NCBI RefSeq assembly: GCF_036237275.1
Contig: NZ_CP108352.1
Coordinates: 3,348,001-3,412,000 of the forward strand
Length of the DNA stretch: 64,000 nucleotides
DNA from: Streptomyces sp. NBC_01353
GTDB taxonomy: Bacteria > Actinomycetota > Actinomycetes > Streptomycetales > Streptomycetaceae
Direction of reading: 5' to 3'
Shown: piece by piece, positions 17,068 through 25,508 of the stretch
Numbering within the stretch: the stretch's first letter is position 1
Layout: the number at the start of each line of letters is the position of its first letter
Made by a program: the position numbers and the translations under genes
The notes under the pieces: generated by a model
The model's database searches: none
Seen by the model: only the letters and a program-made list of their open reading frames with translations
What the model was told of the DNA's origin: nothing

Positions 17068-17307
17068 TCAGACGTTGGCGCAGGAGTTGCCGAAGGTCGG
17101 GTTCAGGGCGCCGATGACGTTGACGGTGTTGCCGCAGACGTTGACGGGCACGTGGACCGGGACCTGGACGACGTTGCCGGACAGGACGCCCGGGGACTTC
17201 ACGGCCGCACCCTCGGCGAGCGAGTCGGCGGCGGCGACGCCGGTGGCACCCGCGACGGACGCGGCGACACCCACGGACAGGACTACAGCCTTCGCGATAC
17301 GGGACAT
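17068..17307 (-). CDS. Short chaplin
   Basis: A 79-residue secreted chaplin. A ~27-residue signal peptide (MSRIAKAVVLSVGVAASVAG) precedes one chaplin domain: SPGVLSGNVVQVPVHVPVN, then VCGNTVNVIGALNPTFGNSC, with two cysteines 17 residues apart. The N-terminus nearly matches that of the chaplin at 13.2 kb, so the two are probably duplicates. It assembles into amyloid fibrils on aerial hyphae. GAGGAG supports ATG 17307. It is divergent from the polysaccharide operon and has a weaker BldN-type promoter motif upstream. Confidence 0.95.
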   Translation of the reverse strand: MSRIAKAVVLSVGVAASVAGATGVAAADSLAEGAAVKSPGVLSGNVVQVPVHVPVNVCGNTVNVIGALNPTFGNSCANV

Positions 17308-17383
17308 GGAGAAGCGCTCCTCGATTGTGTTCAGACCACTCAGACCAGAGGGTCGGCGCGGACGGGTTCGTCCGACTCCTTCA

Positions 17384-17411
17384 ACAACGCGGCTCCAATA
17401 CATCGGTTGCT
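17384..17411 (-). promoter_or_regulatory. Weak BldN-type promoter motif of the second chaplin gene
   Basis: On the minus strand: AGCAAC (17411-17406), 16 bases, CGTTGT (17389-17384). The -10 matches five of six and the -35 four of six of the remembered consensus, with the correct spacer. Confidence 0.3.
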
Positions 17412-17528
17412 CTCCCGAACGGGTGACGTTCAACCGATCTTTGGGCCATAAGAGGGCCATTCGAGGGACTGACCGGGGAAGGGCGCAACACGCACAACGA
17501 GGAACCTGCCGCACGGATACGGGAGTTA

Positions 17529-17590
17529 GCGTTTCCGAGCATCTAATGCTTACTATCGCCCGGCGTCGGGGTTATAACGTTTCCGAACGT
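17529..17590 (+). promoter_or_regulatory. Repeated GTTTCCGA motif before the polysaccharide operon
   Basis: GCGTTTCCGAGC (17529-17540) and ACGTTTCCGAACGT (17577-17590) share CGTTTCCGA and lie 48 bases apart (between four and five helical turns). The second is also symmetric as AACGTT-TCCG-AACGTT. Two spaced copies ahead of a long operon suggest an activator or repressor site pair. Confidence 0.4.
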
Positions 17591-17698
17591 TGCTTTCGGT
17601 CCTGCCACGCGTTCACTCAATTCGTACGGCCGACCCCTCCCTCTCCCCCGGTCTTCACGGGTCTTCCCTTCTCTCTCTCATCAAAGCGGAGAACCTGT

Positions 17699-18766
17699 AT
17701 GCGGAATTCAGCGGTTCTTGCTGTGCGCCGCGGTCTGTTGTGCGCCCTGTCGTGTGCGGTCCTGTCCGCCGCGCTGCCGGCCGCCTCCGCCGCCGCTCCC
17801 CCACCCAAGGAAGCCCCCCGCGTCCCCTTCGCCCAGCGGTACGAGGCGGTGCAGCACGGCGGGATCGTCCGCGCCGCCAACACATCGGCCACGGCGGCCA
17901 AGAACGCCAAGGGCTCCGGAGTGCGCAACGACGGCTACGCCATCGGGTACGTCGACGTCGACACCGACCCCAACACCTACAACTCCAGCCGTGCCGAGGT
18001 CCGGATCCCCGAGGGCTCCCGGGTCAGCTACGCCCGTCTCTACTGGGGCGGAAACCTGCGGGTCGGCGAGCAGAAGCCGCACAAGGACAACGGCCGGGTC
18101 CTGATCGCCGAACCCGGGGGCTCGTACAAGCCGGTCCTGGCTGACACCACGATCGGGCATCGCACGGCGGACGGCGCCGACGCCTTCCAGGCGTCCGCCG
18201 ACGTCACCGAACTCGTCCGCTCCGGCGACTCCGGGCTGTGGACCGTGGCCCAGGTCAATGTGGCGATGGGCAGTTCGGCGGTCGGCGGCTGGGGTGGCTG
18301 GACGCTGGTCGTCGCGTACGAGAACGCGGACGAGCCGCTGCGCAGGCTGGCGGTCTGGGACGGCTTCGAGACTCTCGGGCCGCGCGCCGGACCTGTAGGC
18401 GTGGCGCTCTCCGACAGCGCTATTCCGAAGGGTTCGGGCGGGCAACTCGGCATGGTCGCCTATGACGGCGACCGGGAAACTTCCGGGGATTACCTCGCGG
18501 TGGAAACGAGCCGGTCGGAGAGGGTCCATCTCTTCGATTCCGCCAATTCCGCGAACGACGTGATGAACTCCAGCATCACCGATTCCGGAGCCGATCGGAT
18601 CGAACGACTGCCCGATCGTCAGAACACCCTGGGGTACGACTCCGACGTCTTCGATCTGGGGGGTGCGCTGCGCCATGGGGCCGACCGTCTCCACGTCCGC
18701 TTCGACTCCCGGCAGGACACCATCTGGCTCGGGGCGCTCTTCCTCCAGGCGGACGTCGGGCGCTGA
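17699..18766 (+). CDS. Secreted protein (DUF3344-like), first gene of the polysaccharide operon
   Basis: A 355-residue exported protein: signal peptide ~1-32 (LLCALSCAVLSAALPAASA), then a beta-rich domain with features such as SRVSYARLYWGGNLR, YDGDRETSGDYL and FDLGGALRHGADRL. This resembles the DUF3344 extracellular domain of adhesin-like proteins. There is no membrane anchor or sortase tail, so it is released or bound non-covalently. A GGAG lies 8 bases before ATG 17699. The glycosyltransferase starts one base after its stop, so it is translated as part of the operon. It may bind or shape the polymer. Family call moderate. Confidence 0.7.
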   Translation: MRNSAVLAVRRGLLCALSCAVLSAALPAASAAAPPPKEAPRVPFAQRYEAVQHGGIVRAANTSATAAKNAKGSGVRNDGYAIGYVDVDTDPNTYNSSRAEVRIPEGSRVSYARLYWGGNLRVGEQKPHKDNGRVLIAEPGGSYKPVLADTTIGHRTADGADAFQASADVTELVRSGDSGLWTVAQVNVAMGSSAVGGWGGWTLVVAYENADEPLRRLAVWDGFETLGPRAGPVGVALSDSAIPKGSGGQLGMVAYDGDRETSGDYLAVETSRSERVHLFDSANSANDVMNSSITDSGADRIERLPDRQNTLGYDSDVFDLGGALRHGADRLHVRFDSRQDTIWLGALFLQADVGR

Positions 18767-18767
18767 C

Positions 18768-19919
18768 ATGCTGTCGCCACAGGAGTCCGACTCCTCTCCC
18801 TTCACCGTGCTGCACGCGGTCCAGCCCGGTGACGGCGGTGTCGCCCGGGTCGTCGTCGACCTGGTCCGCGCCCAGCTCGCCGCCGGGTGGCGGGTCGTCG
18901 TCGCCTGCCCGCCCGGTACGCCACTCGCGGCGGCCGTCCAGGCCGAGGGCGCGGAGCTGTACGCATGGCGGGCGGGTCGCGATCCAGGCCCACGCCTCGC
19001 CCGGGAGACCCGCGACCTCGCCCGGCTGATCCGTACCGTCCGCCCGGCGCTCGTCCATGCGCACAGCGCCAAGGCGGGGCTGTGCGTCCGACTGGCACTG
19101 CGTGGACGGATTCCGACGGTGTATCAGCCCCATGCCTGGTCGTTCGAGGCCGTCACAGGAACGGTCGCCGCACTGGCCCTGCGCTGGGAGCGCCTCGCGG
19201 CGCGCTGGACGCGGCGGATCATCTGCGTCAGCGACGCCGAACGGCGCACCGGCGAGGAGGCGGGCGTCCGGGTCGCCTGGTCGGTCATCCACAACGGCGT
19301 GGACGTGACGAGGTTCGCCGCCGACGCGACGGACGACATCGCCGACGCCTCCGCCGACGGCCCCCTCGTCGTGTGTGTCGGGCGGCTCTGTCGGCAGAAG
19401 GGGCAGGACGTGCTGCTCGCCGCCTGGCCGGCCGTCCTCGCCGAGATCCCGACGGCCCGGCTCGTCCTGGTCGGTGACGGACCGGACGGCGAGCGGCTGC
19501 GGGCCGCGGCGCCGGACTCGGTGCGGTTCGCCGGGGCCGTCGACGACACCGCGCCCTGGTACCGGGCGGCCGATCTCGTCGTGCTGCCCTCCCGCTGGGA
19601 GGGCATGGCGCTGGCGCCCCTGGAAGCCATGGCGAGCGGCCGGCCTGTCGTGGTCAGCGATGTGGACGGGGCGCGCGAGAGCCTGCCGCCCGGCCACGAA
19701 CCCCTGTGCCTGGTCCCGCCCGAGGACCCGGCCGCGCTCGCCGCCGCCGTCGGCCGCCTTCTCGGCGGGCCGGAGCTGCTGCGGTCCCTGGGCCGCCAGG
19801 CCCACGAGCACGTACTCAGCAGATTCGATGTGCGGCGCACCGGCGCGGCCGTCGCGGACGTGTACCGCGAGCTGGCCGGAGTGCGGTGCACCGAGCACAG
19901 AGAGCCGATTTCGCAGTGA
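18768..19919 (+). CDS. GT4-family glycosyltransferase
   Basis: A 383-residue retaining glycosyltransferase with GT-B fold. The N-terminal acceptor half carries GDGGVARVVVDLVRAQL; the C-terminal nucleotide-sugar half has CVGRLCRQKGQDVLL and an EX7E motif in WEGMALAPLEAMASGRPVV. It should add a hexose to the lipid-linked repeat unit on the cytoplasmic face. It starts one base after the preceding gene and overlaps the next by GTGA. The sugar specificity is not readable. Confidence 0.9.
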   Translation: MLSPQESDSSPFTVLHAVQPGDGGVARVVVDLVRAQLAAGWRVVVACPPGTPLAAAVQAEGAELYAWRAGRDPGPRLARETRDLARLIRTVRPALVHAHSAKAGLCVRLALRGRIPTVYQPHAWSFEAVTGTVAALALRWERLAARWTRRIICVSDAERRTGEEAGVRVAWSVIHNGVDVTRFAADATDDIADASADGPLVVCVGRLCRQKGQDVLLAAWPAVLAEIPTARLVLVGDGPDGERLRAAAPDSVRFAGAVDDTAPWYRAADLVVLPSRWEGMALAPLEAMASGRPVVVSDVDGARESLPPGHEPLCLVPPEDPAALAAAVGRLLGGPELLRSLGRQAHEHVLSRFDVRRTGAAVADVYRELAGVRCTEHREPISQ

Positions 19920-21334
19920 CTACGGAAAGCACCAGCGTCCCTCCCTCGACGAGCCGGGGCCACGCCCCGGGACTCACCTCCCTCGGACCGCAGCGCGGCA
20001 CCTCGGACCGGCTCGCGCTGCCGCCGCGCCGGCTCGCGCCGATGCGTACGGCAGCCGTACCGCTCATCGCGGCCGACGGTCTGGCCGTGCTGCTCGCCGC
20101 CGCGCTGCTGCCCGAGCCGCACCGCGAGCTCCGGCTGCTCCTGCTCGTCGCCGGATCCGTCCTCGTGCTCAACGGGCACGCGGGTCTCCACCGGCCCGGT
20201 GCCCTCACCTCCGTACTGGACGAACTGCCCGCGCTCGCCGCCCGCGCCGCGGTCGCCTGGTGTGTCGCGGCGGCCGTCTTCGCCGCGTTCACGCCCGCCC
20301 TGGCGATCGGCCCGGGTGCGCTCTGCACCGCGATCGCCACGCATCTCGTCGCCGTGAGTGCGGTCCGCGGGGCCGTGCACGCGCGCAGGCGCCGTACTGC
20401 CCGGGCGCACCCGCGGTCGGCGCTGGTCGTGGGCGGGCCCGCCGCCGCGCGCCGGTTCGCGGCGGCGGTGGCGCAGCACCCGGAGTACGGCATCCGGCCG
20501 GTCGGGATCGTCGGCTCGCGGCCGGACGGGGAGCCCGGTCTTCCGGTGCTCAGCTCGCCGGAGGAGATCCACCGGGCGGTCATCCAGAACACCGTGCGCG
20601 ACGCGGTCTTCCTGACCGACGACAGCGGTCTGGTGACGCTCTTCCAGCACTACGGCTGCACCACCTGGCGGGTGGGGGGCGAGCTCCGGAACGGGCCGAT
20701 GGGCGACCACATGTGGGGGTACGGCTGCCGCCGGCTGGTCCCGCCCGGCGAACGGAGCGGGCTGACCGTGAAGCGCGCGCTCGACATCGTCCTCGCCGGT
20801 CCCGCGCTGGCCCTGGCCCTGCCCGTGCTGCTGCTGTGCGCGCTGGCGGTGCGGCTGTCGGACGGGCCCGGGGTGCTCTTCCGCCAGGAGCGGGTGGGGC
20901 AGCACGGGCGGCTGTTCACGCTGCTGAAGTTCCGTACGCTGCGCCCGGCCGACGAGACCGAGTCGGCGACCCGGTGGAGCGTCGCCAACGACCGCAGCAT
21001 GAGCGCGGTCGGCAACTTCCTGCGACGCAGCTCGTTGGACGAGCTGCCGCAGCTGTGGAACGTGCTGCGCGGGGACATGAGCCTGGTCGGGCCTCGGCCC
21101 GAACGGCCTTACTTCGTCGCGCAGTTCAGCAGGATCCATGTCGGCTACGCGGACCGACACCGGATGCCGGTCGGGCTGACCGGCCTGGCGCAGGTGCACG
21201 GGCTGCGTGGCGACACCTCCATCGAGGACCGCTGCCGCTTCGACAACCACTACATCGATCACTGGTCGCTCTGGCAGGACGTCCGCATTCTGCTGCGGAC
21301 CGCGGCAGGCCTGGTCCGACCGGCGGGGAGCTGA
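19916..21334 (+). CDS. Polyprenyl-phosphate sugar-1-phosphate transferase (exopolysaccharide initiation)
   Basis: A 472-residue membrane enzyme of the WcaJ/CpsE class. N-terminal hydrophobic helices and a CoA-binding-like domain precede a C-terminal catalytic domain (PF02397) beginning KRALDIVLAG with a membrane hairpin, followed by FRQERVGQHGRLFTLLKFRT, the conserved RRSSLDELPQLWNVLRGDM and SLVGPRP. It transfers sugar-1-phosphate from a nucleotide sugar to undecaprenyl phosphate, starting the repeat unit. GTG 19916 overlaps the previous stop by 4 bases. This is the committing step of the locus. Confidence 0.93.
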   Translation: MTTESTSVPPSTSRGHAPGLTSLGPQRGTSDRLALPPRRLAPMRTAAVPLIAADGLAVLLAAALLPEPHRELRLLLLVAGSVLVLNGHAGLHRPGALTSVLDELPALAARAAVAWCVAAAVFAAFTPALAIGPGALCTAIATHLVAVSAVRGAVHARRRRTARAHPRSALVVGGPAAARRFAAAVAQHPEYGIRPVGIVGSRPDGEPGLPVLSSPEEIHRAVIQNTVRDAVFLTDDSGLVTLFQHYGCTTWRVGGELRNGPMGDHMWGYGCRRLVPPGERSGLTVKRALDIVLAGPALALALPVLLLCALAVRLSDGPGVLFRQERVGQHGRLFTLLKFRTLRPADETESATRWSVANDRSMSAVGNFLRRSSLDELPQLWNVLRGDMSLVGPRPERPYFVAQFSRIHVGYADRHRMPVGLTGLAQVHGLRGDTSIEDRCRFDNHYIDHWSLWQDVRILLRTAAGLVRPAGS

Positions 21335-22659
21335 TGATGGCGACGGCCGTGACGGTGCCGATGACGGCGACGGTGGAACGGTGGGAGGTACGGGACTGGG
21401 CCCGCAGGGCCTGGTCCCTGTCCCCCGTCCTGGCGGTGATCGCGCTGCTGCTCGTTCCGGCGGCCGGCGGCGTGGAGGGCGGCACCGGGGGGACGGGGGG
21501 ACTCGCGGACGCGGCTTCGGGCCTGCTCGTGCTGATCTGCATGGTGCGGGTGATGCGCAGCGGCGCCCGGCCGTTGACCCGGGGGGCGGCGGTCGTGATC
21601 GGGCTGCCGATCCTGGGGATCTGTCTGGCGGCGATCACCTCGAGCGACCCGGGGGCGAGCCTGCCCGGCGTGGCCCGCTACCTCCAGATCTTCGTGCTCG
21701 TCCCGGCGGCCGTGCTGCTGATGATCCGCGACCGGCGGGACTTCGCGCTGGTCGCGTGGGCGCTGGTCGGTCTGGCGCTGCTCCAGGGCGCGGTCGGGGT
21801 CACGCAGTACCTGACCGGCACGGGCGCGTCCTACATGGGCGAGGACATCCGGGCGGTGGGGACGTTCGGGCCGACGGATGTGATGGGGATGGCGACGGTC
21901 GTCTCGTACGGCCTCGTCATCGTCACCGGGATCGCGCTGGGCACCGGGCGCGGGCGGGTGCGTACGGCGGCACTCGTCTGCGCGGGTCTGCTGTTCCTGC
22001 CGCTGGTGCTCTCCTTCAGCCGGGGCGCGTGGATCGCGACGGTCCTGGCGATCGCGATCCAGCTGGTGCTGTCGGGGCTGCGGCGGGCGGGGCGGGTGGC
22101 GCTGGTCACGGGCGCGCTCGCGGTGGTCCTGGTGGGTGGTCTCGGTGTGGGGTCGGCGATGGTGAAGGAGCGCGTCACCAGCATCACGCAGGTGGCGGGC
22201 GCACCGGACCAGTCGGTGACGGACCGGTACACGATGTGGGCGGCGGCGGGGCGGATGTGGCGCTCGGATCCGCTGACGGGGGTGGGCCTGAAGGGCTTCC
22301 CGGCGTACCGCGACTCCAACGCCTCGCTCGCGCTGTCGTCGGGCAGCGACACGGCGGGCGCGGGGGCGCTGTTCCGGCGCCAGCCGCTGCTGTCCCCGCA
22401 CAACATGTATCTGCTGGTGCTCAGCGAGCAGGGTCTGGTGGGTCTCCTGGCCCTCGCGGGCAGCTGGACGGCGCTGCTGGTGGGTGCGTTGCGGCGGCGG
22501 GCGCGGGGCGCGGACTGCGCGCTGGTGGCGATCGGCCTGCTGTCGTGGCAGCTCATCGACTTCTTCTACGCGGACATCGGCGGGCCCTCCACGGTCCTGA
22601 TGTCGGTCGTGTTCGGCCTCGCGGCGTGGTGGTCGCTGTCGGCGGTGAAGCGTGCGTGA
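21334..22659 (+). CDS. O-antigen ligase / Wzy-like polymerase
   Basis: A 441-residue integral membrane protein with about ten to twelve helices and the large extracytoplasmic loop of the PF04932 family. Typical positions are LSFSRGAWIATVLA and SPHNMYLLVLSEQGLVGLLA. It would polymerise, or ligate, flipped lipid-linked repeat units outside the membrane. Start ATG 21334 overlaps the previous stop; ATG 21337 has better spacing from GGGGAG and would remove one residue. It overlaps the flippase gene by 8 bases. Confidence 0.85.
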   Translation: MMATAVTVPMTATVERWEVRDWARRAWSLSPVLAVIALLLVPAAGGVEGGTGGTGGLADAASGLLVLICMVRVMRSGARPLTRGAAVVIGLPILGICLAAITSSDPGASLPGVARYLQIFVLVPAAVLLMIRDRRDFALVAWALVGLALLQGAVGVTQYLTGTGASYMGEDIRAVGTFGPTDVMGMATVVSYGLVIVTGIALGTGRGRVRTAALVCAGLLFLPLVLSFSRGAWIATVLAIAIQLVLSGLRRAGRVALVTGALAVVLVGGLGVGSAMVKERVTSITQVAGAPDQSVTDRYTMWAAAGRMWRSDPLTGVGLKGFPAYRDSNASLALSSGSDTAGAGALFRRQPLLSPHNMYLLVLSEQGLVGLLALAGSWTALLVGALRRRARGADCALVAIGLLSWQLIDFFYADIGGPSTVLMSVVFGLAAWWSLSAVKRA

Positions 22660-24811
22660 CCCCTGGGGCGGGGAGCCGGAGTCCACGGACCGCGTGCGGC
22701 CTCGGGAGAGCCCCGACCGGGAGTCCGGGACGGGCGCGGAGGACCCCGGGGGGTGGGCGTGGCCGCACGTCGACCCGTGGGCCATGATCGACCACTCGAC
22801 GGCCCCGACCCCCGCCGGCGGCTGGCGCTGGGCCGGCACGGCCGCGCCCGCACCGGCGGAAGGGACGCGGGCCGGAGCCTGGCCCGGTGCCTCCCCGGCG
22901 GAAGGGACGCACCACTCCGCAGCGGGGTGGAGCCCCCAGAGGGGGGCACCGGCCACGGTCGGCCGGGCGGCGGACGGCGTCCCGATCGGTGTCCGGGCCG
23001 GAGCGACGGCGACCGGCGGCACGCGGTACCGCGAAGCCGACACGCCCTCGATGGCAGCGGGTTCGGCCCAGGTGGGACAGAAGCAGCGGCTGCGGCCGGC
23101 CGGGGCCGGGGACCGGTTCTCCACGCCACAGCGTGGCGCGCACGCGCGGCGGGGCGAGCAAGGGCGTACCGCCTCCGGCAGGTTCCTCGCGCGGGCCGCC
23201 GCCGTGACCGCCGGGCTCACCGCCGCAGGGGCGGTGCTCGGGCTCGTACGGGACCAGATCCTGGCGCACTTCTTCGGCGCGGGGGCCGAGACCGACGCGT
23301 TCCTGGTCGCCTGGACCGTGCCCGAGTTCGCCTCGACGCTGCTCATCGAGGACGCGATGGCGCTGATCCTGGTGCCCGCGTTCAGCCGTGCGCTGGCGCG
23401 GCGCGGCGGCAGCCTCTTCGGCGACCCCGTCCGTACCCTCGTACGCTCCACGCTGCCCCGGCTCGCGCTCGCCATGAGCGCCCTCGCCGGGCTTCTGGTC
23501 CTCGCCGCGCCGGCCCTCGTCGGGGCGCTCGCGCCCGGTCTTGCCGACGCGCAGCTCGCCGTCGACTGCACCCGGCTGACCGCGACGTGCGTGCTGACGT
23601 TCGCGCTCGCCGGCTACTGCTCCGCCGCCCTGCGCGCGCACGGCTCCTTTCTCCCGCCGGCCGCCATCTACGTCGCGTACAACGTCGGCATCATCGGCAC
23701 GATCCTCGTACTGCGGGAACCCTTCGGCGTGCGGGCGGCCGCCGCCGGGGTCGCCGTCGGCGGCGCACTGATGGTGGCGGTCCAGGCGCCTTATCTGATC
23801 CGGGAGTTGCGCGCCCGGCCCGTGCCGAAGGGGGACGCGCCGGCCGGTGACGGCGGCCGCCTCCTCGTGCTCGGGCTCATCGCCCCCGTCATCGCCTTCG
23901 CCGTCTCCCGCCAGTCCCAGATCCTCATCGAGCGCTTCCTCGCCTCGCCGCTGCCCGCGGGCGCCATCTCGCATCTGAACTACGCGCAGAAGGTCGCGCA
24001 GATGCCGATGATCCTCTCCCTGATGCTGTGCACGGTCAGCTTCCCGGTTGTCGCCCGCGCCATGGCGGCGGGCGACAAGGACGGCGCTCGCCGCCGCGTC
24101 GAGCGGGACCTGCTCCTCGCCGCCGTCGTCGTCCTCATCGGCACCTCGGTCGTGATCGCCGCCGCCCCGCAGATCGTCGAACTCCTCTTTCAGCGCGGCG
24201 CCTTCGACTCCGCCGACACCGCCGCGACCGCCGCCGTGATGCGGGTCTACGCCCTCGGTCTGCTCGGCCAGACGACGGTCGGCACGCTCGTGCGCTGCTA
24301 CTTCTCCGCCGCCCACCCGCTCTGGTACCCGGCCGCCGCCATGGCCGCAGGACTCGCCGTGACCGCCGTGACCGGCGTCGCGGGCGCCGCGCTGTGGGGC
24401 GCCGTCGGGATCGCCGCCGCCAACGCCCTCGGCATCACGCTGACCGCCGCGATGCTGCTGCTCGGCGCCCGCCGCCAGGCCATCCCGGTCCGCATCCACT
24501 ACCTCGGGGAGGGGCTGCTGCGGCTGGCCACCGCCGCCGCCTGGGCCACCGCCGCCGGCTGGCTCTGCTCGCTGTGGATCGGTTCCCCGGTCCTCGCCCT
24601 CGCCGTCGCCGCCCTCGTCTCGGTCTCGGTCTTCCTGCTCTTCATCGCCTGCGCCGCCAGTGCGCCGGACATCCCACCCCTCACCCGCACCGCATCACGA
24701 AGGCTCGCCCATGCCCGCTGCCACGGCGCCCCGCGCCGCGATTCGTCGACTGCTGCCGAAGCCTCCCCCGTGGGTGGTGATGTACCACTCGATCGCCGAC
24801 ACCACGGATGA
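22652..24811 (+). CDS. MurJ/MviN-like lipid-linked oligosaccharide flippase
   Basis: A 719-residue reading. Residues ~185-670 form a MurJ-type MOP-superfamily transporter (VLGLVRDQILAHFFGAGAETDAF, then about 13-14 helices) that would export the lipid-linked unit. The first ~180 residues are disordered, Gly/Pro/Arg-rich and not part of the family, so translation may really begin later (for example ATG 23051). The last ~34 residues lie inside the next gene in another frame and look like read-through after a lost stop. It replaces the Wzx expected in a Wzy-type locus. Confidence 0.85.
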   Translation: MRDPWGGEPESTDRVRPRESPDRESGTGAEDPGGWAWPHVDPWAMIDHSTAPTPAGGWRWAGTAAPAPAEGTRAGAWPGASPAEGTHHSAAGWSPQRGAPATVGRAADGVPIGVRAGATATGGTRYREADTPSMAAGSAQVGQKQRLRPAGAGDRFSTPQRGAHARRGEQGRTASGRFLARAAAVTAGLTAAGAVLGLVRDQILAHFFGAGAETDAFLVAWTVPEFASTLLIEDAMALILVPAFSRALARRGGSLFGDPVRTLVRSTLPRLALAMSALAGLLVLAAPALVGALAPGLADAQLAVDCTRLTATCVLTFALAGYCSAALRAHGSFLPPAAIYVAYNVGIIGTILVLREPFGVRAAAAGVAVGGALMVAVQAPYLIRELRARPVPKGDAPAGDGGRLLVLGLIAPVIAFAVSRQSQILIERFLASPLPAGAISHLNYAQKVAQMPMILSLMLCTVSFPVVARAMAAGDKDGARRRVERDLLLAAVVVLIGTSVVIAAAPQIVELLFQRGAFDSADTAATAAVMRVYALGLLGQTTVGTLVRCYFSAAHPLWYPAAAMAAGLAVTAVTGVAGAALWGAVGIAAANALGITLTAAMLLLGARRQAIPVRIHYLGEGLLRLATAAAWATAAGWLCSLWIGSPVLALAVAALVSVSVFLLFIACAASAPDIPPLTRTASRRLAHARCHGAPRRDSSTAAEASPVGGDVPLDRRHHG

Positions 24812-25508
24812 TCCGTACCGGGTGACGGTCTCTCCCGTCCGCTTCGCGCGGCAGCTGCACTGGCTGAACGACCGGGGGCTGCGGGGCGTGTCCGTGCGCG
24901 AGCTGCTCGCCGCGACCGCAGCCGGCCGGGCCCGGGGGCTCGTAGGCCTCACCTTCGACGACGGGTACGCCGACTTCCTCGACTCGGCCCTCCCGCTGCT
25001 GCGCCGCCACGACTTCACCGCCACCGTCTACGTCCTGTCCGGCCGTCTCGGCGGCGAGAACGCCTGGGACGCCGACGGCCCGCGGAAGTCGCTGCTGACG
25101 GAGGACGGCGTCCTGCGCGTGGCCGAGGCCGGCATGGAGATCGGTTCGCACGGGCTGCGGCACGTCTCGCTCCCCACCCTCGACGACGACGCCCTCGCCG
25201 AGGAGACCCGGCGCAGCCGCGATCTCCTGGAGGACATCACCGGCACACCGGTGGACGGCTTCTGCTACCCGTACGGAGACGTCGACGCCCGGACGGTCCA
25301 AGCGGTACGGGACGCGGGCTACCGCTACGGCTGCGCCATCGCGCCCGGCCCGCTGACCTGCGCGCACGCGCTGCCCCGGATCCACATCGACGAGCAGGAC
25401 ACCTCCTGGCGGCTCACCGCCAAGCGCCTGCTGCACCCGCTGCGCCGCCGCTCGATCGCCGCGCCGGTCCCCACACAGGCCCGGCCGGCCGGGGCGGAGG
25501 TGTCATGA
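24711..25508 (+). CDS. NodB-type polysaccharide deacetylase
   Basis: A 265-residue carbohydrate esterase 4 (PF01522) enzyme. Motif 1 is LTFDDGYADF (catalytic base and metal Asp), motif 2 SHGLRHVSL (metal His pair), motif 3 FCYPYGDVDARTVQ, with RIHID near the end. It would remove N- or O-acetyl groups from the polymer or its precursor. No signal peptide is visible, so either action is cytoplasmic or export is non-classical. GAAGG supports ATG 24711, 101 bases inside the preceding frame. Confidence 0.9.
   Translation: MPAATAPRAAIRRLLPKPPPWVVMYHSIADTTDDPYRVTVSPVRFARQLHWLNDRGLRGVSVRELLAATAAGRARGLVGLTFDDGYADFLDSALPLLRRHDFTATVYVLSGRLGGENAWDADGPRKSLLTEDGVLRVAEAGMEIGSHGLRHVSLPTLDDDALAEETRRSRDLLEDITGTPVDGFCYPYGDVDARTVQAVRDAGYRYGCAIAPGPLTCAHALPRIHIDEQDTSWRLTAKRLLHPLRRRSIAAPVPTQARPAGAEVS

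Larger units (their letters stand above)
17308..17698. other. 391-bp divergent promoter region (chaplin / polysaccharide operon)
   Basis: No coding frame is convincing. Local AT content is higher than in flanking genes. It contains the BldN-type motif of the chaplin (17384-17411), two copies of a GTTTCCGA motif (17529-17590) and a TACTAT -10-like hexamer at 17551-17556. It should hold the promoters that drive the nine-gene operon starting at 17699. Confidence 0.6.
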
